Shown here one piece after another: positions 20,882-34,553 of a stretch of DNA of 64,000 nt. The notes below the pieces were generated by a model that worked only from the letters and a program-made list of their open reading frames with translations, was not told where the DNA came from and did no database searches. The stretch is from NCBI RefSeq assembly GCF_040958095.1, contig NC_091158.1, positions 34,163,635-34,227,634 of the forward strand, written 5' to 3'. A program made the translations under genes and the position numbers. The DNA comes from Procambarus clarkii. Its lineage: Eukaryota; Arthropoda; Malacostraca; Decapoda; Cambaridae. Each line of letters opens with the position of its first letter. Position 1 is the stretch's first letter.

Positions 20882-21859
20882 AAACATTAATGAGGTTATT
20901 AAAGACTTAAAGGTAAAAGTTTACAGGAGTGACGAACACGGCGTTGAAACTTTAAATCAAGTAGAACTGAAGGAAATAAATTTCAAAGGAGACGCAAGTG
21001 TGAATAGATTTTAAAACATAACAGAAATGGCGGAGAAGGAAGCAAATGTAACAAAGTCAGAAAACAGTGGGAAGAATTAAACAAAAAGAGAAGCAACCAA
21101 TGTTTGGGGAGTAAGGCCAAACAAAACCTTTGCTGGTGCAGCTAAAGGTTCCGATGGAAAGAAAGTAATTAAGAAAACAGTGTTAGAGGTGCTAAAAACT
21201 ACCCAATTCAGGAATTGTGAAAGACAGGAGTCAGAGAGGAAGAGATCGGTAGTATGCAACCCTACTAAAGCCTGATGGGGTCACATTGCAAGTAAGAAGA
21301 GATAACAATGAAATAACAGAAACTCTACTCAGTATTCAGGCTGAAGATGTAATAAAGAAAAAAACATTCTGCAGGCTGGGTAAGTTTCAGAGAGAAATAA
21401 ATCGACCAGTGAATGTTATTTTTATAAACAACAACCCAATTAAATATATACTGGCAGAGAAGAGATATTTTAATAATGAGGAAAAGTACCATGCAGTGTT
21501 TATTAGACAGGACATGTCTGTTGAAGAGAAGGTGGCAGCAAAGAGAATCAGTCAAGAAGACCATATGAGAAATGCAAGGAGACCAGAAAATTACACAAAT
21601 AGGGCACAATACAAGACAAATCTAGCAACAGAGAGTAAAACACAGAAAAATAGTGGGAAAAACCAATTTAACAATGCAACATAGAGTACTATAGAGGGAG
21701 AAAGATGGCTGCTCAGCCTAATGAAGCATGAACACAAACGAATTGTCAAGAATGACTGGTTTATCATTCCTCCCTCCCCTTATGAAATACGGATATACAG
21801 CCACATGATCAAACACTCTTTGGAGAAATCAAAAGCAGTTCAATTTTCTTGAGTAGCAT

Positions 21860-24620
21860 AAAATTAATGTACTCAGGTGAAGATGGAATCGCAAATAAAG
21901 GAATATAATTACAGGAATGACTGGGAGAAGTACAACTGCACGATATTGCGATGATGGAAACAAGACTGTGAAGTGTCATGGAATATTCAATCATCTCATG
22001 AGGGTAATAAATAATAGGAGAGATAGGGTACACAGAAGCAGAGGTGGTGTAACTCTTATATTACAACTACACCTGAGATTTGCAGTAGTAAAACAAGTAA
22101 ATGGAATTGACGAGCAAGAGTATGTACTATGAACAGCAACAGTGGAAACCATGAAGATATTCATAACATAGATTTATTATCCTCTACTAAACAACAGAAA
22201 GCCTAGGGAAAAATACGACAGATGTAATGATAATTTTTAAAAGTCATGGAAAAAGCAGCCAGATTAGCAAGGGTAACACATAAGCTAAAATCATGATATT
22301 AGGAGACTTCACCCACAGAGAATTATAGAGAATAAATAAGGATCCCCATGGGGGTGATGAGACAGGGAGGGCAAAGCTGGCGGACATGGCAGACAAACAT
22401 TTCTTAAAGCTACGTGTCACAGACCTAACAAGAGAAAGAGAAGATCCACGAGCCACACTAGACTTTGCATTTTACCATACTGAAGCAGATGTCGAAAGAA
22501 TTGAGTATGAGATGCCTATAGGAGCTAGCAACAACTGCAGTGTTATGCTTGAATTACATAGTGGAGCTGAAGGATATTGTTACCCTAAGAAACCTATTGA
22601 AGAAGAAGAAGAAGAAGAGAGACTACAGACGCGAGAACTTCAAAAGAAAGAGAGACTTTTTTCGGGAAATCCAATGGGAAAGAGAAATAGCAAATAAGAC
22701 TGCAAATGAGATAGTGGAAATCACAGTGAAAAAATGCTGGTGCAACGAAACAATTCATACCACTCAAGAAGGAAATGGATGAAAAAGTAAAGTAAACCTC
22801 TTGTTCAATAGACAATACAGGGAAGCTAGAGAAGTGACAAAATACAAAGTCTGGCAAAATTACAAAAAACTAGAAACATAGTACCGGAAATTATTACACC
22901 TGAGTAAGTGCAGAAGCCATTTGAAAATGACATTGCTGACAAAACTAGGAACCAACCAAAGCTGTTCTATAGACATATAAGAAGAAAAACTACAGTGAGA
23001 GACCATGTACTTAGATTGATGAAAAAAGGAGGAACTCACATAGAAAATAATAATGAGATATGTGAGGAACTCAACGAAGGATTTCAAGAGGTCCATTCAT
23101 TAGAACCAGCATGGAGACCAACGCTGCAAGACGAAAGCACAGAGCAAATACTGGATTGCATTGTAGTCTTTGTAGTAGTAGTGACTAATTTCTGGAGGAA
23201 CTAAATATGACCAAATCAATAGAGCCAGTCCTAATTTCCCCATGGCTGCTGTAGCACTCTGTCAACCGTTGTCTAAAACTTGAAATAATACGCTTGAGAC
23301 GCAAACTCTCCCAGATATCTGGAAAGGATTTCCATCATCCCAGTATTAAAAAATGAGTAGAAAGGCGGCAATAAACTTCAGACCAGTGTCATTGACAAGT
23401 ATTCCTTGTAAAGTGCTGGAGAACGTAATCAGGTCGAGAATGGTGGAGCATCTTGAAATGTTAAACTATATATTTAAAACAAATCAGCTTTGATTTAGAA
23501 ATGGAAAGTCATGCCTTATGAACTTGATTGAGTTTTATGACAAGGTTACTAAAATAGGACAGGAAAAGGAAGTCAGGGTAGACTGTATTTTTCTAGACTG
23601 TCAGAAAGGGTTTGAAACTATTCCCCATGAAAGACTCGTGTGCAAGATGCAGAAACAGGCTCGGATAACTGCGAAAATACTTAACTGGATAATGGAGTAT
23701 CTCAAGTACAGAAAGCAGAGTCACAGTCATAGAGAAAGTTTCAGGTGAAGGAATGTAACAAAACGGGGCCCCACAAGGTCCAGCGACCTCTGCTGTTCCT
23801 AATTTATGTGAACGACCTTCCTGACGGAGCTAGCTCAGACATGTCAATGTATGTAGATGACGAAAAGCTGATGAGAAATGTGAAGACAGATGAGGACTGC
23901 AGGAAGTTACAGGGAGGATCCTGACAAACTTCAAGAGTTATCAAACAAATGTTTGCTGGATATCAATCCAAACAAGTGTAAGATTATGAAGATGATGAAG
24001 GGGAAGAGGATACTAGACGGCATCTACACCCTAAGGGAACGGCAGCTACAGTAATCAGAAAGAGATACGAATCTGGGAGTGGATATAATTCCGACACTAA
24101 CACCGGATACACACATAAACAGGATAACATCAGCAGCATGTGCGACGTTGGCAAATATGAAAACATCGTCTAGAAACCTGTATCAGAACCTATTTTTACC
24201 AGTCTACACAACATTTGTTAGACCATTGCTGGAATATGAATCACCCACATGGAATCTACACCTTGTGAAGGAAAAATTTATAAAGCATATGATTTGCAGT
24301 AGGAGTGGTGCCGAAGGTAAGAGGGTTAATATACAAAGATTTGTTAATGGATCTAAACCTCACAACTCAAAGAGAATACCAGGAACTGAGGGGATATGAT
24401 CACAACATACAAGATACTGTGGGAATATATATGGTAGACAAGGAGAGCCTCTCCAGATCGAGAGAAAGTCGAACAAAAGGACACAAGTGGAAAATGTAAT
24501 GGCTAATGAGCCGAAGGGATGCAGGGACAAAGGCACTCCTTACTACTCGTATTCTTTACGAGTAGTTAGGAAGTAGAATGCAGTAGGAGAAGTTGTGGAA
24601 GCCACCTCCATACACAACTT
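21860..24620 (+). pseudogene. CR1-like ORF2 (endonuclease-RT), disrupted
   Basis: Endonuclease: IAMMETRL at about 21950 (metal-binding Glu), IMILGDFTHREL at about 22290 (GDFNH-like), VERIEYEMPIGASNNCSVM at about 22490 (SDH decayed). RT: DCIFLDCQKGFETIPHERL at 23580-23640 is motif A, PQGPATSAV is a decayed motif B, and SMYVDDEKLMRNV (about 23845) is motif C with DD retained. C-terminal region: 24079-24499 with FVRPLLEYESPTWNLHLVKE. The pieces lie in different frames. Confidence 0.75.
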
Positions 24621-24790
24621 TTATGCCCGATTTGAGAAATGTAACACAGCAAGTACGTGACTAGCAGGCGGGGCATAAAGAGCTAGACTTCACTGTCCAA
24701 TACACTGTTTGGTAAGCACTGATAAGTAAGTACAACCACACATACTCACGAGTGTGTACGCATACAATGATACAAATGTAATATGTATAC

Positions 24791-24890
24791 TTGTTATTAA
24801 AAACATGCAGAAAAGGACTGTCCTTGGGAACCATCATGCTGGTCATAGAAGGCTTGAATTTATCCTTCAAGACGTAAAAGTCACACCGTC
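24791..24890 (-). CDS. Ionotropic receptor exon: S2 lobe, GRCDFY segment
   Basis: 100 bp, acceptor TGTCTCATTCCACAG/GA and donor AACAA/GTATAC. Its first two bases complete the Gly codon begun in the previous exon, giving SG-RCDFYVLKDKF, the typical IR pattern C-x-FY followed by a basic-hydrophobic helix. SPFLHVFNN follows, and AA is the start of a Lys codon. The two leftover bases fit exactly the single base at the start of the exon at 13959, 10.8 kb away. Confidence 0.85.
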
Positions 24891-25014
24891 CTGTGGAATG
24901 AGACACAAGAGAAAGCCTTCACCACTCCAGCCATACCAACATTCTTATTATAACCATCATTCATATCATTTCAACTTTCTGTCAGTTTACTTCGATACCG
25001 ACTCATAAGATAAC

Positions 25015-25195
25015 CTGATTTAGAGAAGTCTTGCCCCAGGAGAGCGGGAACGCCTTCATCGTAGTAGAGGATGAGGTGGCCTCCTCGCCTCACTAGTGTG
25101 TCGATACTATGCGAGAATTGGTCGAGGGTGAAGCGTATCACCCGCCCGGTCTCCTCCAAGGCTGCAAGGTCCTCTGTCAAGCCAAAACCTCTCAA
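25015..25195 (-). CDS. Ionotropic receptor exon: S2 lobe
   Basis: 181 bp, acceptor CATTTTCCAG/TTG and donor TCAG/GTTATC (a weak but GT donor). It encodes LRGFGLTEDLAALEETGRVI through LLGQDFSKS plus one base. The segment DTLVRRGGHLILYYDEGVPA fits the S2 strand-helix pattern of IRs. The intron before it is in phase 0 and the one after in phase 1, matching the neighbours. Confidence 0.85.
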
Positions 25196-25678
25196 CTGGA
25201 AAATGGAAACTCAAGCAAACAAACAATAAAACAACTGTTTTGTTATTCTTTGATCATTATGAATTCTAACAATTTCTGAACAAAATTGAGGATAGGAACT
25301 TTACGTCTATAAAATGTATTATATTCTTAGAAGGAAACAATATACGAAACTAATTTATATTATCATCTATTCAAATAATGTAACCTTATGTTAAATAGCA
25401 GGAACGGCTACTGCAAAAATAACCATTCTAGGTAATAAACACCGAACATATAGCAACAGTAATAAGGAAACCGACACTCTCTATAAAATCTAAATGAAAT
25501 TAATACTAACTGAATTCCTAATGTTCTAATACAGTCATGATGGTGTGACATCTCTCTTGGGAGTTATTATTAAACAGACAGTAAGTCACACAAACTTGCC
25601 TGGAAATAAGACACACAAGCCAACACATAACTTTCTGTTCAGATGTTTTGGTTCGGCGTCTAGTTATTCTTAGCTCAC

Positions 25679-25896
25679 CCGAATATACTGCTCAGTAGAG
25701 GAGTCACGCTGCCATATCAACTTGGCCGATGGGTCGTCAAGAAAATCTTGGAGAGTCGGGTAAGGTCTGGGTATGTACCTCACTGCTAGGTAGGATATGA
25801 GGTTCCCGCCGTAGCTCCTGGAGAGTAGGAGGTTCACGAGAAGCCATACTCCCCACACCACCCTCTCCCACAACCAGGTCCTCGCCACAGAGAAAT
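25679..25896 (-). CDS. Ionotropic receptor exon: gate helix and start of S2
   Basis: 218 bp, acceptor CCTTGTAG at the right edge and donor CGG/GTGAGC at 25678. It starts with two bases of a split codon followed by 72 codons. The hydrophobic segment VVWGVWLLVNLLL runs into SYGGNLISYLAV, the position of the highly conserved SYTANLAAFL gate motif of glutamate receptors. The next residues PRPYPTLQDFLDDPSAKLIW correspond to the linker and the start of S2 (the usual I-x-S-x-x-DL region). No stop in frame. The exact acceptor is the best of several candidates. Confidence 0.85.
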
Positions 25897-26340
25897 CTAC
25901 AAGGAGACGGAATTATGTGCATTTGAAAGACCTGAAAATATACTTATTTTGTCTTACTTGAATCATTGTTTCCTCCGTCCTATGTTTCTTACAGTAAATT
26001 TCATTCTTTTGCTTTAATTACTTGTAGTTCCCAGCAAGGACCCACTTCTCGTTTTATAAAACACTGAGCAGAAGTTGATAAAGTAGCATTTGTCTGAATG
26101 TATCTCAAAGAGAAAATGGATTATTACTGCAGGATCGAACCTGCGTCCTGGAAGCCCCAAGACACGCCTTCCTCCTCCAAAGAATTTATCACAGATATGT
26201 CACGTTATTGTGATTTCACTGTGTTTAGCACTAATTTGTCAGCACATAAAAATGTACGGAATTTTTCTAAACAACGACTTTATGAGTCAGTTACGTACAA
26301 TGAAAACATGCGAATAATGGACTGCAAAAAAGGCCTATTA
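25897..26340. other. Non-coding; possible tRNA-SINE B-box fragment at 26127-26165
   Basis: Read on the minus strand, GCAGGTTCGATCCTGCAG resembles a tRNA B box within a SINE head. No A box is evident nearby, so this is at most a relic. The rest shows nothing recognisable and lies upstream of the first receptor exon I can find. Confidence 0.35.
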
Positions 26341-27260
26341 TTAGCTCGTCTTTATATCTAATCTACGCTTGAAACATCCCAGCGATACCATATCTATTAT
26401 GTTACCTCGTAATTTGTGCCATGAATTAATAATGTTTCCAACTAAATATTGGCCCTGGTCTTTCCTGGTTCTAATTTAGTCAAATTTACATACATCGTTT
26501 CGAGTTCAATTTTGTTTCGTTGGGGAGTTTTCTAATTTATGTGATTAACTTTCCCATCTTTTTCTGTATGCATTCAAGAGAATTTGTGTCTATTATATAG
26601 TATGGATATCAACTGAACTGCATAATCTAATTAGAACTAAATGAGAATAATTGATGTCATATTAGAAACACTTCAAGAAATGTCTCGGAATCCTATTTGC
26701 TTTATTCCATAAATTCACCAATTGATTTTTTTTTTAGCTTGAGATTTCTACTAGTTACGATTGGCAGAGATTTTTCACAAATATACTTTTCAATCTTATT
26801 AACAATGTCCAGTTGATTTTTATTTTTTTCCATTTAACTGCTAATATTTCGTTCATTTTGAAAGCCCATCTAGATCACCTAGTAGCAATTTTGTTTCTTC
26901 ATCTCAGTGTATTTCACATCTTTAGTTTGGAAAATGTTAAAATGTTGCTGCTTAAACACAATCTTTATTAGCGATTGTATCTAAATCGCTTATAAAAATG
27001 AGAGACATAAGCGGTCCCAGGACAGACTTCTCGAGCGCTTCACTTGCAATGTTCCCCACTCTGAGTTAACTCAACTTATGTTGTCTCTTTTTTTCACTGA
27101 AATAATTCTGCTCTAATCTAACGCAGAATAACACATATACCATGTCCCTCCAGCTTTTTAATGCCCCCTCGTGAGCCACAGTATCAAAGGCTTTGCTGAA
27201 ATAAAAGTAAACAAAATTGCAATTTATCGCTCCATCAACAGCTTCAAATATTCTGGAATG
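26341..27260 (-). pseudogene. Decayed LINE RT fragment
   Basis: On the minus strand from about 27245: a segment reading YFSKAFDTVAHEGALKSW (motif A, DFSKAFDTVxH type) and, at about 27040-26960, a segment reading KSVLGPLMSLIFISDLDTI, which spans motif B to the start of the FADD region. Stops interrupt both, and the sequence after about 26930 is unreadable 3' remains. CR1-superfamily type, clearly older than the other copies. Confidence 0.65.
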
Positions 27261-28832
<1,572 letters not shown>

Positions 28833-28839
<7 letters not shown>

Positions 28840-28875
28840 AACAATCTTACAATCTTTGTAAGATTGTTCACTTGA
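28833..28875. repeat. Perfect 20-bp palindrome with 3-nt loop
   Basis: Arms 28833-28852 and 28856-28875 are exact reverse complements (TCAAGTGAACAATCTTACAA and its complement) around TCT. The left arm overlaps the stem I side of the PLE-B hammerhead-like motif, so the palindrome is a template-switch or foldback junction between PLE-B and PLE-C sequence. Confidence 0.9.
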
Positions 28876-29203
28876 TATTGGTATTGGCCATACCAATAGA
28901 TAAGTATCCCTGTCTTCCAAGAGTAACTCCATTTTTCGGACATAGTCATCTTTATTCATAATAACTACTGCATTTGACTTATCAGCCTTGGTAATATGTA
29001 ATGAACTATCTTTTTTGAGATTTTTGAACGCATGAACAAATCGACTTGGACAATTAGGAACAGAATTGTTAAGTAAAACGCCATACATCATACCTTTGCA
29101 CACATTAATATCTTCAACTGAGACATTGCTATACTTTTCAAGATTGCTGAAACCTTTGATTAATTAAAAAAGATAGTTCATTACATATTTACATAAGATT
29201 AAA
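28876..29203 (-). mobile_element. Inverted 5' segment of PLE-C
   Basis: The minus strand encodes the N-terminal side of a PLE ORF (open from 29103, MYGVLLNNSVPNCPSRFVH to NAVVIMNKDDYVRKME). The terminal 125 bp (28892-29016) are the reverse complement of 29204-29328, the start of the forward PLE-C body. It is thus an inverted copy of the same element part, head-to-head with the forward copy. Confidence 0.8.
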
Positions 29204-29218
29204 AAAAAAGATAGTTCA

Positions 29219-30850
29219 TTACATATTACCAAGGCTGATAAGTCAAATGCAGTAGTTATTATGAATAAAGATGACTATGTCCGAAAAATGGAGTTACTCT
29301 TGGAAGACAGGGATACTTATCTATTGGTTAACAGAGATCCTACTGAAAAAGTGATTGCACATTTTAACAAAACTCTTAAAACCGTGTGTAAAGGCGATAA
29401 AGAGTTGATATCTAGGCTAACAAGTCGATCCCCCTCTCTTCCTTACATGTATGGTCTTATAAAAACTCATAAGCCATATAATCCGGCAAGGCCGATTATT
29501 AGTTCAATTGGTTCGGCGGCTTATAAACTCTCTAAGTGGTTAGTCAAAGTTTTGTCCCCTATAGTTGGTACTATTTCCAACTCACACTTGACAAACAATG
29601 TGGACTTAGTTAATAAGCTATCCACACTGAATTTAAATTTTGATTTTAAACTTATAAGTTTCGATGTGACCTCTTTATTCACTAAAGTTCCTGTTGATGA
29701 TCTGTTAGAATTTCTACGTGAGGAACTGCCTAAATATAATTTGAGCTTGCAGACCAATAAAGTATTGGAACTTATTAAATTGTGTATAAAAGACAATTAT
29801 TTTAGTTTTAATGGAAAATTTTTCAAACAAACATTTGGTATGGCGATGGGCAATCCCCTGTCCCCAGTTTTAAGCAATTTGTATATGGAATTCTTTGAAA
29901 CAAAAATCTTATCCAGGATTATCCCGGCTAATGTGGTTTGGTATAGGTATGTTGATGATATTTTGTGCTTATGGCCGTGTGACAAAGACCAGATAGTTTT
30001 TCTTAATGAACTCAATTCTTTGGTACCTTCAATAAAATTCACTTGTGAGACTGAGGAGAATGGTACTCTTCCGTTTTTGGACATTATGATTCATAGAGTC
30101 ACTAGAAAGTTCAAATTTAATGTGTATAGGAAACCTACCAACGTGGGGTCGTATGTTCATTTTTATTCGAATCATCATAGTAAAGTTAAACAGGCAGTAT
30201 TTTCAGGAATGTTTCTACGAGCTTTGAGGGTTTGCAGCCCTGAGTTTTTTGATGAAGAGATTGCTAAAATATATGAAATTGGGAAGAGTTTACAATATCC
30301 TAAGAGGTTTTTGGATTTCTCGTTTGTACAAGCCAAGCGTACGTTTTATAATCACGTCCCTAAGGCGAAACCAAAAATTATTAACTCATTGGTGGTACCT
30401 TATGCGAGTGGACTTGAAAAATTGTCTCTGATTTTTAAGAAACTTAATATAAATTTGGTGTTCACTAATAGTACGATCAAATCCAATTTAATAAAAAACT
30501 CCCCTGATACAGCAGGTTGTGTGTATTCGATTCCCTGCAATGATTGTGATTCTGTGTACCTTGGACAAACAGGAAAGTCCTTACAATTGCGGTTGTCACA
30601 ACATGCTTATAGTATTAGAACTGCCCAAACGTTTAATGCATTGTATCTACATACGAGTTTATGCGATCACAATATTAACTGGAATGGGGCAAAAAGCATT
30701 ACCAATTGTGGGGATTTCGTGGAACTGAATTTGATTGAGTCTGCTCTAATCAGTCAGTGTCCAAATCTTCTTAATGTTAGTACTGGAATGTACAAACTTG
30801 ATCCATTTTTAAGTTATAATATTGCACAACAGTTTAAGAAACAACTCTGA
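29219..30850 (+). CDS. PLE-C reverse transcriptase with GIY-YIG endonuclease
   Basis: An intact frame of at least 529 codons from the ATG at 29261, open upstream to 29219 (ITKADKSNAVVI), so the true start is lost. Order: MYGLIKTHKPYNPARPIIS (fingers), ISFDVTSLFTKVPVDDLLEF (motif A), QTFGMAMGNPLSPVLSNLYM (motif B), WYRYVDDILCLW (motif C with YVDD), LPFLDIMIHR, thumb, then GCVYSIPCNDCDSVYLGQTG with KSLQLRLSQH. This is the GIY-YIG module (VYSIP for GIY, YLG for YIG, catalytic Arg in LRLSQH) with a Cys pair. A conserved Glu is in FVELNLIESALI. All catalytic positions seem intact, making this the best preserved transposon protein in the window. Confidence 0.92.
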   Translation, partial: LHITKADKSNAVVIMNKDDYVRKMELLLEDRDTYLLVNRDPTEKVIAHFNKTLKTVCKGDKELISRLTSRSPSLPYMYGLIKTHKPYNPARPIISSIGSAAYKLSKWLVKVLSPIVGTISNSHLTNNVDLVNKLSTLNLNFDFKLISFDVTSLFTKVPVDDLLEFLREELPKYNLSLQTNKVLELIKLCIKDNYFSFNGKFFKQTFGMAMGNPLSPVLSNLYMEFFETKILSRIIPANVVWYRYVDDILCLWPCDKDQIVFLNELNSLVPSIKFTCETEENGTLPFLDIMIHRVTRKFKFNVYRKPTNVGSYVHFYSNHHSKVKQAVFSGMFLRALRVCSPEFFDEEIAKIYEIGKSLQYPKRFLDFSFVQAKRTFYNHVPKAKPKIINSLVVPYASGLEKLSLIFKKLNINLVFTNSTIKSNLIKNSPDTAGCVYSIPCNDCDSVYLGQTGKSLQLRLSQHAYSIRTAQTFNALYLHTSLCDHNINWNGAKSITNCGDFVELNLIESALISQCPNLLNVSTGMYKLDPFLSYNIAQQFKKQL

Positions 30851-31077
30851 TAGAGAGGCTTACAATGTCTCATTATAATTGTATATTCATATATTGTGTG
30901 TTCATGAGGCTTTTCTTTATCTTTCATCCTTATTCTCTGACCGCTTAATCCTCTTTGACCATTCTAAGCTAAGCTATACCTGTTTTTGGTTAATTACACC
31001 TGACCAACCCTTGGGATGGGGTGGTCAGGTGTCGGCCTATATATCTTCCCCCCTTCTCCCTTCTCCTTAGTCAGTCT

Positions 31078-31116
31078 GGTGTTGACAAAGGCTTTAACAA
31101 AGCCGAAACGTTCACC
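31078..31116 (+). ncRNA. Hammerhead-like motif, PLE-C
   Basis: GGUG (31078-31081), core UUGACAA, extra A, stem II GGCUUU/AAAGCC with loop AAC, GAAACGUU, then CACC (31113-31116) pairing with GGUG. Stem sequences differ completely from families A and B while the core and spacing are kept. Confidence 0.55.
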
Positions 31117-31142
31117 TCATTTCATATTTATCTGTGGATTTT

Positions 31143-31264
<122 letters not shown>

Positions 31265-31265
31265 A

Positions 31266-32606
31266 TCTTCTATATAAATAAAAATAGAAATGTTCGTTTG
31301 TTCAAATTCGCTAATCTCCGAAATTTCTTCACGAATTGCCTTGAAATTTTCACACAACGTTCCATTCGCCTCCAGCCAGGTTTTTATATACATACAATAT
31401 AGATGTCACGTGTGTGACGGTCAAAAAAAAAAATTCGGAATAACTGTGTTTTTCTGAAAAACTGTGTAATTCTGAAAAACTGGCTTTTTCTGAAAATCTG
31501 TGTTTTTCTGAAAAACTGTCTTTTTCATGTTAGGAAAATCTTCGAAACCTCTTTACTGATTGGTTAGAAATTTTGACACAGCGATGCATTTGAATAGGCG
31601 CACCTTTTTATATATGTACTATGTACATACCTCACCTGTGACAGTAAAAAACATGCTTTTTGAAAAATTGTGCCATATGTTGGACGTAAGAGCAACGCAC
31701 GCTGTAATCTCTGAAAGTTCTTCACCGATTCCTTTGAAATTTTGACACAACGTTGCATTCGGATTGGTGTCATTTTGTATACCTACTGTATAGATACCAC
31801 CCCTGTGACAGGTAAAAACATGCGTTTTTGAAAAACAGCGCCATCTGTTGCACATAATAGCAACATGCCCGCTATGCTAAATATGTAATGAATTCCAATT
31901 CAATGTTTCTGATTGCATTGATAAAATTTTTTTCATAGAATTCGATTTATTTTATTTTTTATTGAATTATTTTGTGTAACATTGTGTTGGAATTGAGCTG
32001 TGTTGTTTATGATACCGTTCATTTCGTAAGTAGAAGTATAGATGCCACACCTGTGACAGGTAAAACTATGCTTTTCTTGAAAAACAGCGCCATCTGTTGC
32101 ATGTAAGAGCAACACACATGCTATACTAGATATGTTACAAAAACATTTCAATGTTTCTGATTGCATTGATGAATTGAATTTTCATAGATTTTGATTTATT
32201 TTCGTTTTGAATTAATTGTTTTTTGTGAATTGCGATGGAATTGAGCTGTGTTGTTTACTAAACCGTTCGTTTTGTGAGTATAGTTTATTTTTATATTTTT
32301 ATCGTATTTTCATTTGATTTTTTAACTGTTTTTCTTATATTTCAGTGATGGGAACTTCAGATCACTTGATGTTCCCAATTTTCTGATGGAAACAGCAGAC
32401 CATTTGGGAAGGCATCTGACGAGGGAGTGAGGAATGGTGGAGATGACGAGGGGATGGAAGTGAGAGATGGTGCAGAGGACGAAGGGACACGGGACGGAGT
32501 AAAGGTGGGGAAGAACAGATTGATGGGGAGGACTGGGACGGTTGATGTAGCTCAGCAACGTACATGCGTTGCTGAGCCACAGCAACACGTGACCGGGTAC
32601 TGGTAG
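31266..32606 (+). mobile_element. Non-autonomous Helitron 1
   Basis: Starts TC after an A (A/TCTTCTATATAAATAAAAA) and ends ...ACCGGGTACTGGTAG before T, close to the Helitron rule A/TC...CTRR/T. A subterminal hairpin GCTCAGCAACG/CGTTGCTGAGC (32550-32577, 11-bp stem, 6-nt loop) lies about 30 nt before the end, as expected for Helitron 3' termini. The inside holds several diverged repeats of about 170-280 bp (CACCTGTGACAGGTAAAAACATG, GCGCCATCTGTTGCAC) and a purine-rich tract. No Rep or helicase coding. It shares sequence with the minus-strand Helitrons at 57654-62960. Confidence 0.78.
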
Positions 32607-33999
32607 TAAATAAATAAAAATGTAAATGTTCGTTTGTTCAAAATTGCTAATCTCCTAAAGTTCTTTACCGATTGCTTTCAAATTTTAACACAATATTCCA
32701 CTCGCATCCGAGCCAGTTTTTAAGTATATACTATAGAGATGTCATATATGTAATGGAATTTTTTTCTTTTTTTTTAAACTGAAATTTCCATGTGTTTTTC
32801 ATGTGTAGAAAATCTTTGAAACCTCTTTACCGATTGCTTTGAAATTTTCACTTAACGCTGCATTCGAATAGGCTCATATTTTTATATAATTACTACATAC
32901 ATGCCTCACGTGTGACAGAAAAAAACATGTTTTTTGTTTGCAAAACACCGCCATCTGGTTGACGTAAGAGCAATACACGCTGTAATCACCAAAAGTTCTT
33001 CACCGATTGCTTTAAAATTTTTACACAACGTTCCATTCGTATACACACGTGTTTTTATTTACCTACTATATAGATGCCTTACCTGTGACAGGTAAATGCA
33101 TGTTCTTTTTTAAACAGCGCCATCTGTTTTACGTAATAGCAACACATGTAATACTAAATATGTTACTATTCCATTTCAATGTTTCCAATTGCAATAATAA
33201 AATTGACTTTTCATAGATTTCGATTCATTCTCATTTTGATTTAATTATTTTGTGTGACATTGCATTGGAATTGAGCTGTGTTGTTTACCATACGGTTCAT
33301 TTCATAAGTATAAGTACAGATGCCACACCTGTGACAGGTAAAAACATTTTTTTTCTTTTAAGAAATAGCGCCATATGTTGCACGTAAGAGCAACACATGC
33401 TATACTAGACATGTTACATTTCCATTTCAATGTTTCCGATTGAAATGACAAATAGATATTTCATGTATTTCGATTTATTATCATTTGATTTAATTATTTT
33501 GTGTGCAATTGCATTGAAATTGAGCTGTGTTTTTTACCAAAATTGTACCAAATTTCTTCAGTATAATTTATTGTTGTTGTTTTACATTGTTTTTCATTTG
33601 GTTTTTTAAACTGTTTTTCTTATATTTCAGTGATGGGAACATCAGATCATATGATGTTCCCAATTTTCTAATGAGAACATTAGATCATTTTGGAATGCAT
33701 TTGACGAGGAAGAGGGGGAATTGAAGGGAGGACGATGGGACAGGGGAGTGGGACATGGTGGGGAGGATGAAGGGACGGTAGAGTAGGGGATGGTGGGAAG
33801 GACAAAGGGACGGGGATTAGGGGAATAGTGGGGGAGGACGACGAGGCGGGGAATGGGGAATGGTTGGTAGGACGAGAGGATAGGGGAGTGAGGAATGGTT
33901 GTGAGGATGAGGGGACGGGGGAGGGGGTAATGGTGAGGAGCAGTGGGAGACAGGGGAAGGTTGCTGTGGCTCAGCAACGCGTGGCCGGGTTCAGCTAGT
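32607..33999 (+). mobile_element. Non-autonomous Helitron 2, tandem with Helitron 1
   Basis: Begins directly after the end of Helitron 1 with AAATAAATAAAAATGTAAATG, lacking the first few bases, and repeats the same layout. It ends with GGCCGGGTTCAGCTAG before T at 33999, a canonical CTAG/T end. The 11-bp hairpin has been lost on one side. No coding sequence. Confidence 0.78.
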
Positions 34000-34001
34000 A
34001 T

Positions 34002-34553
<552 letters not shown>

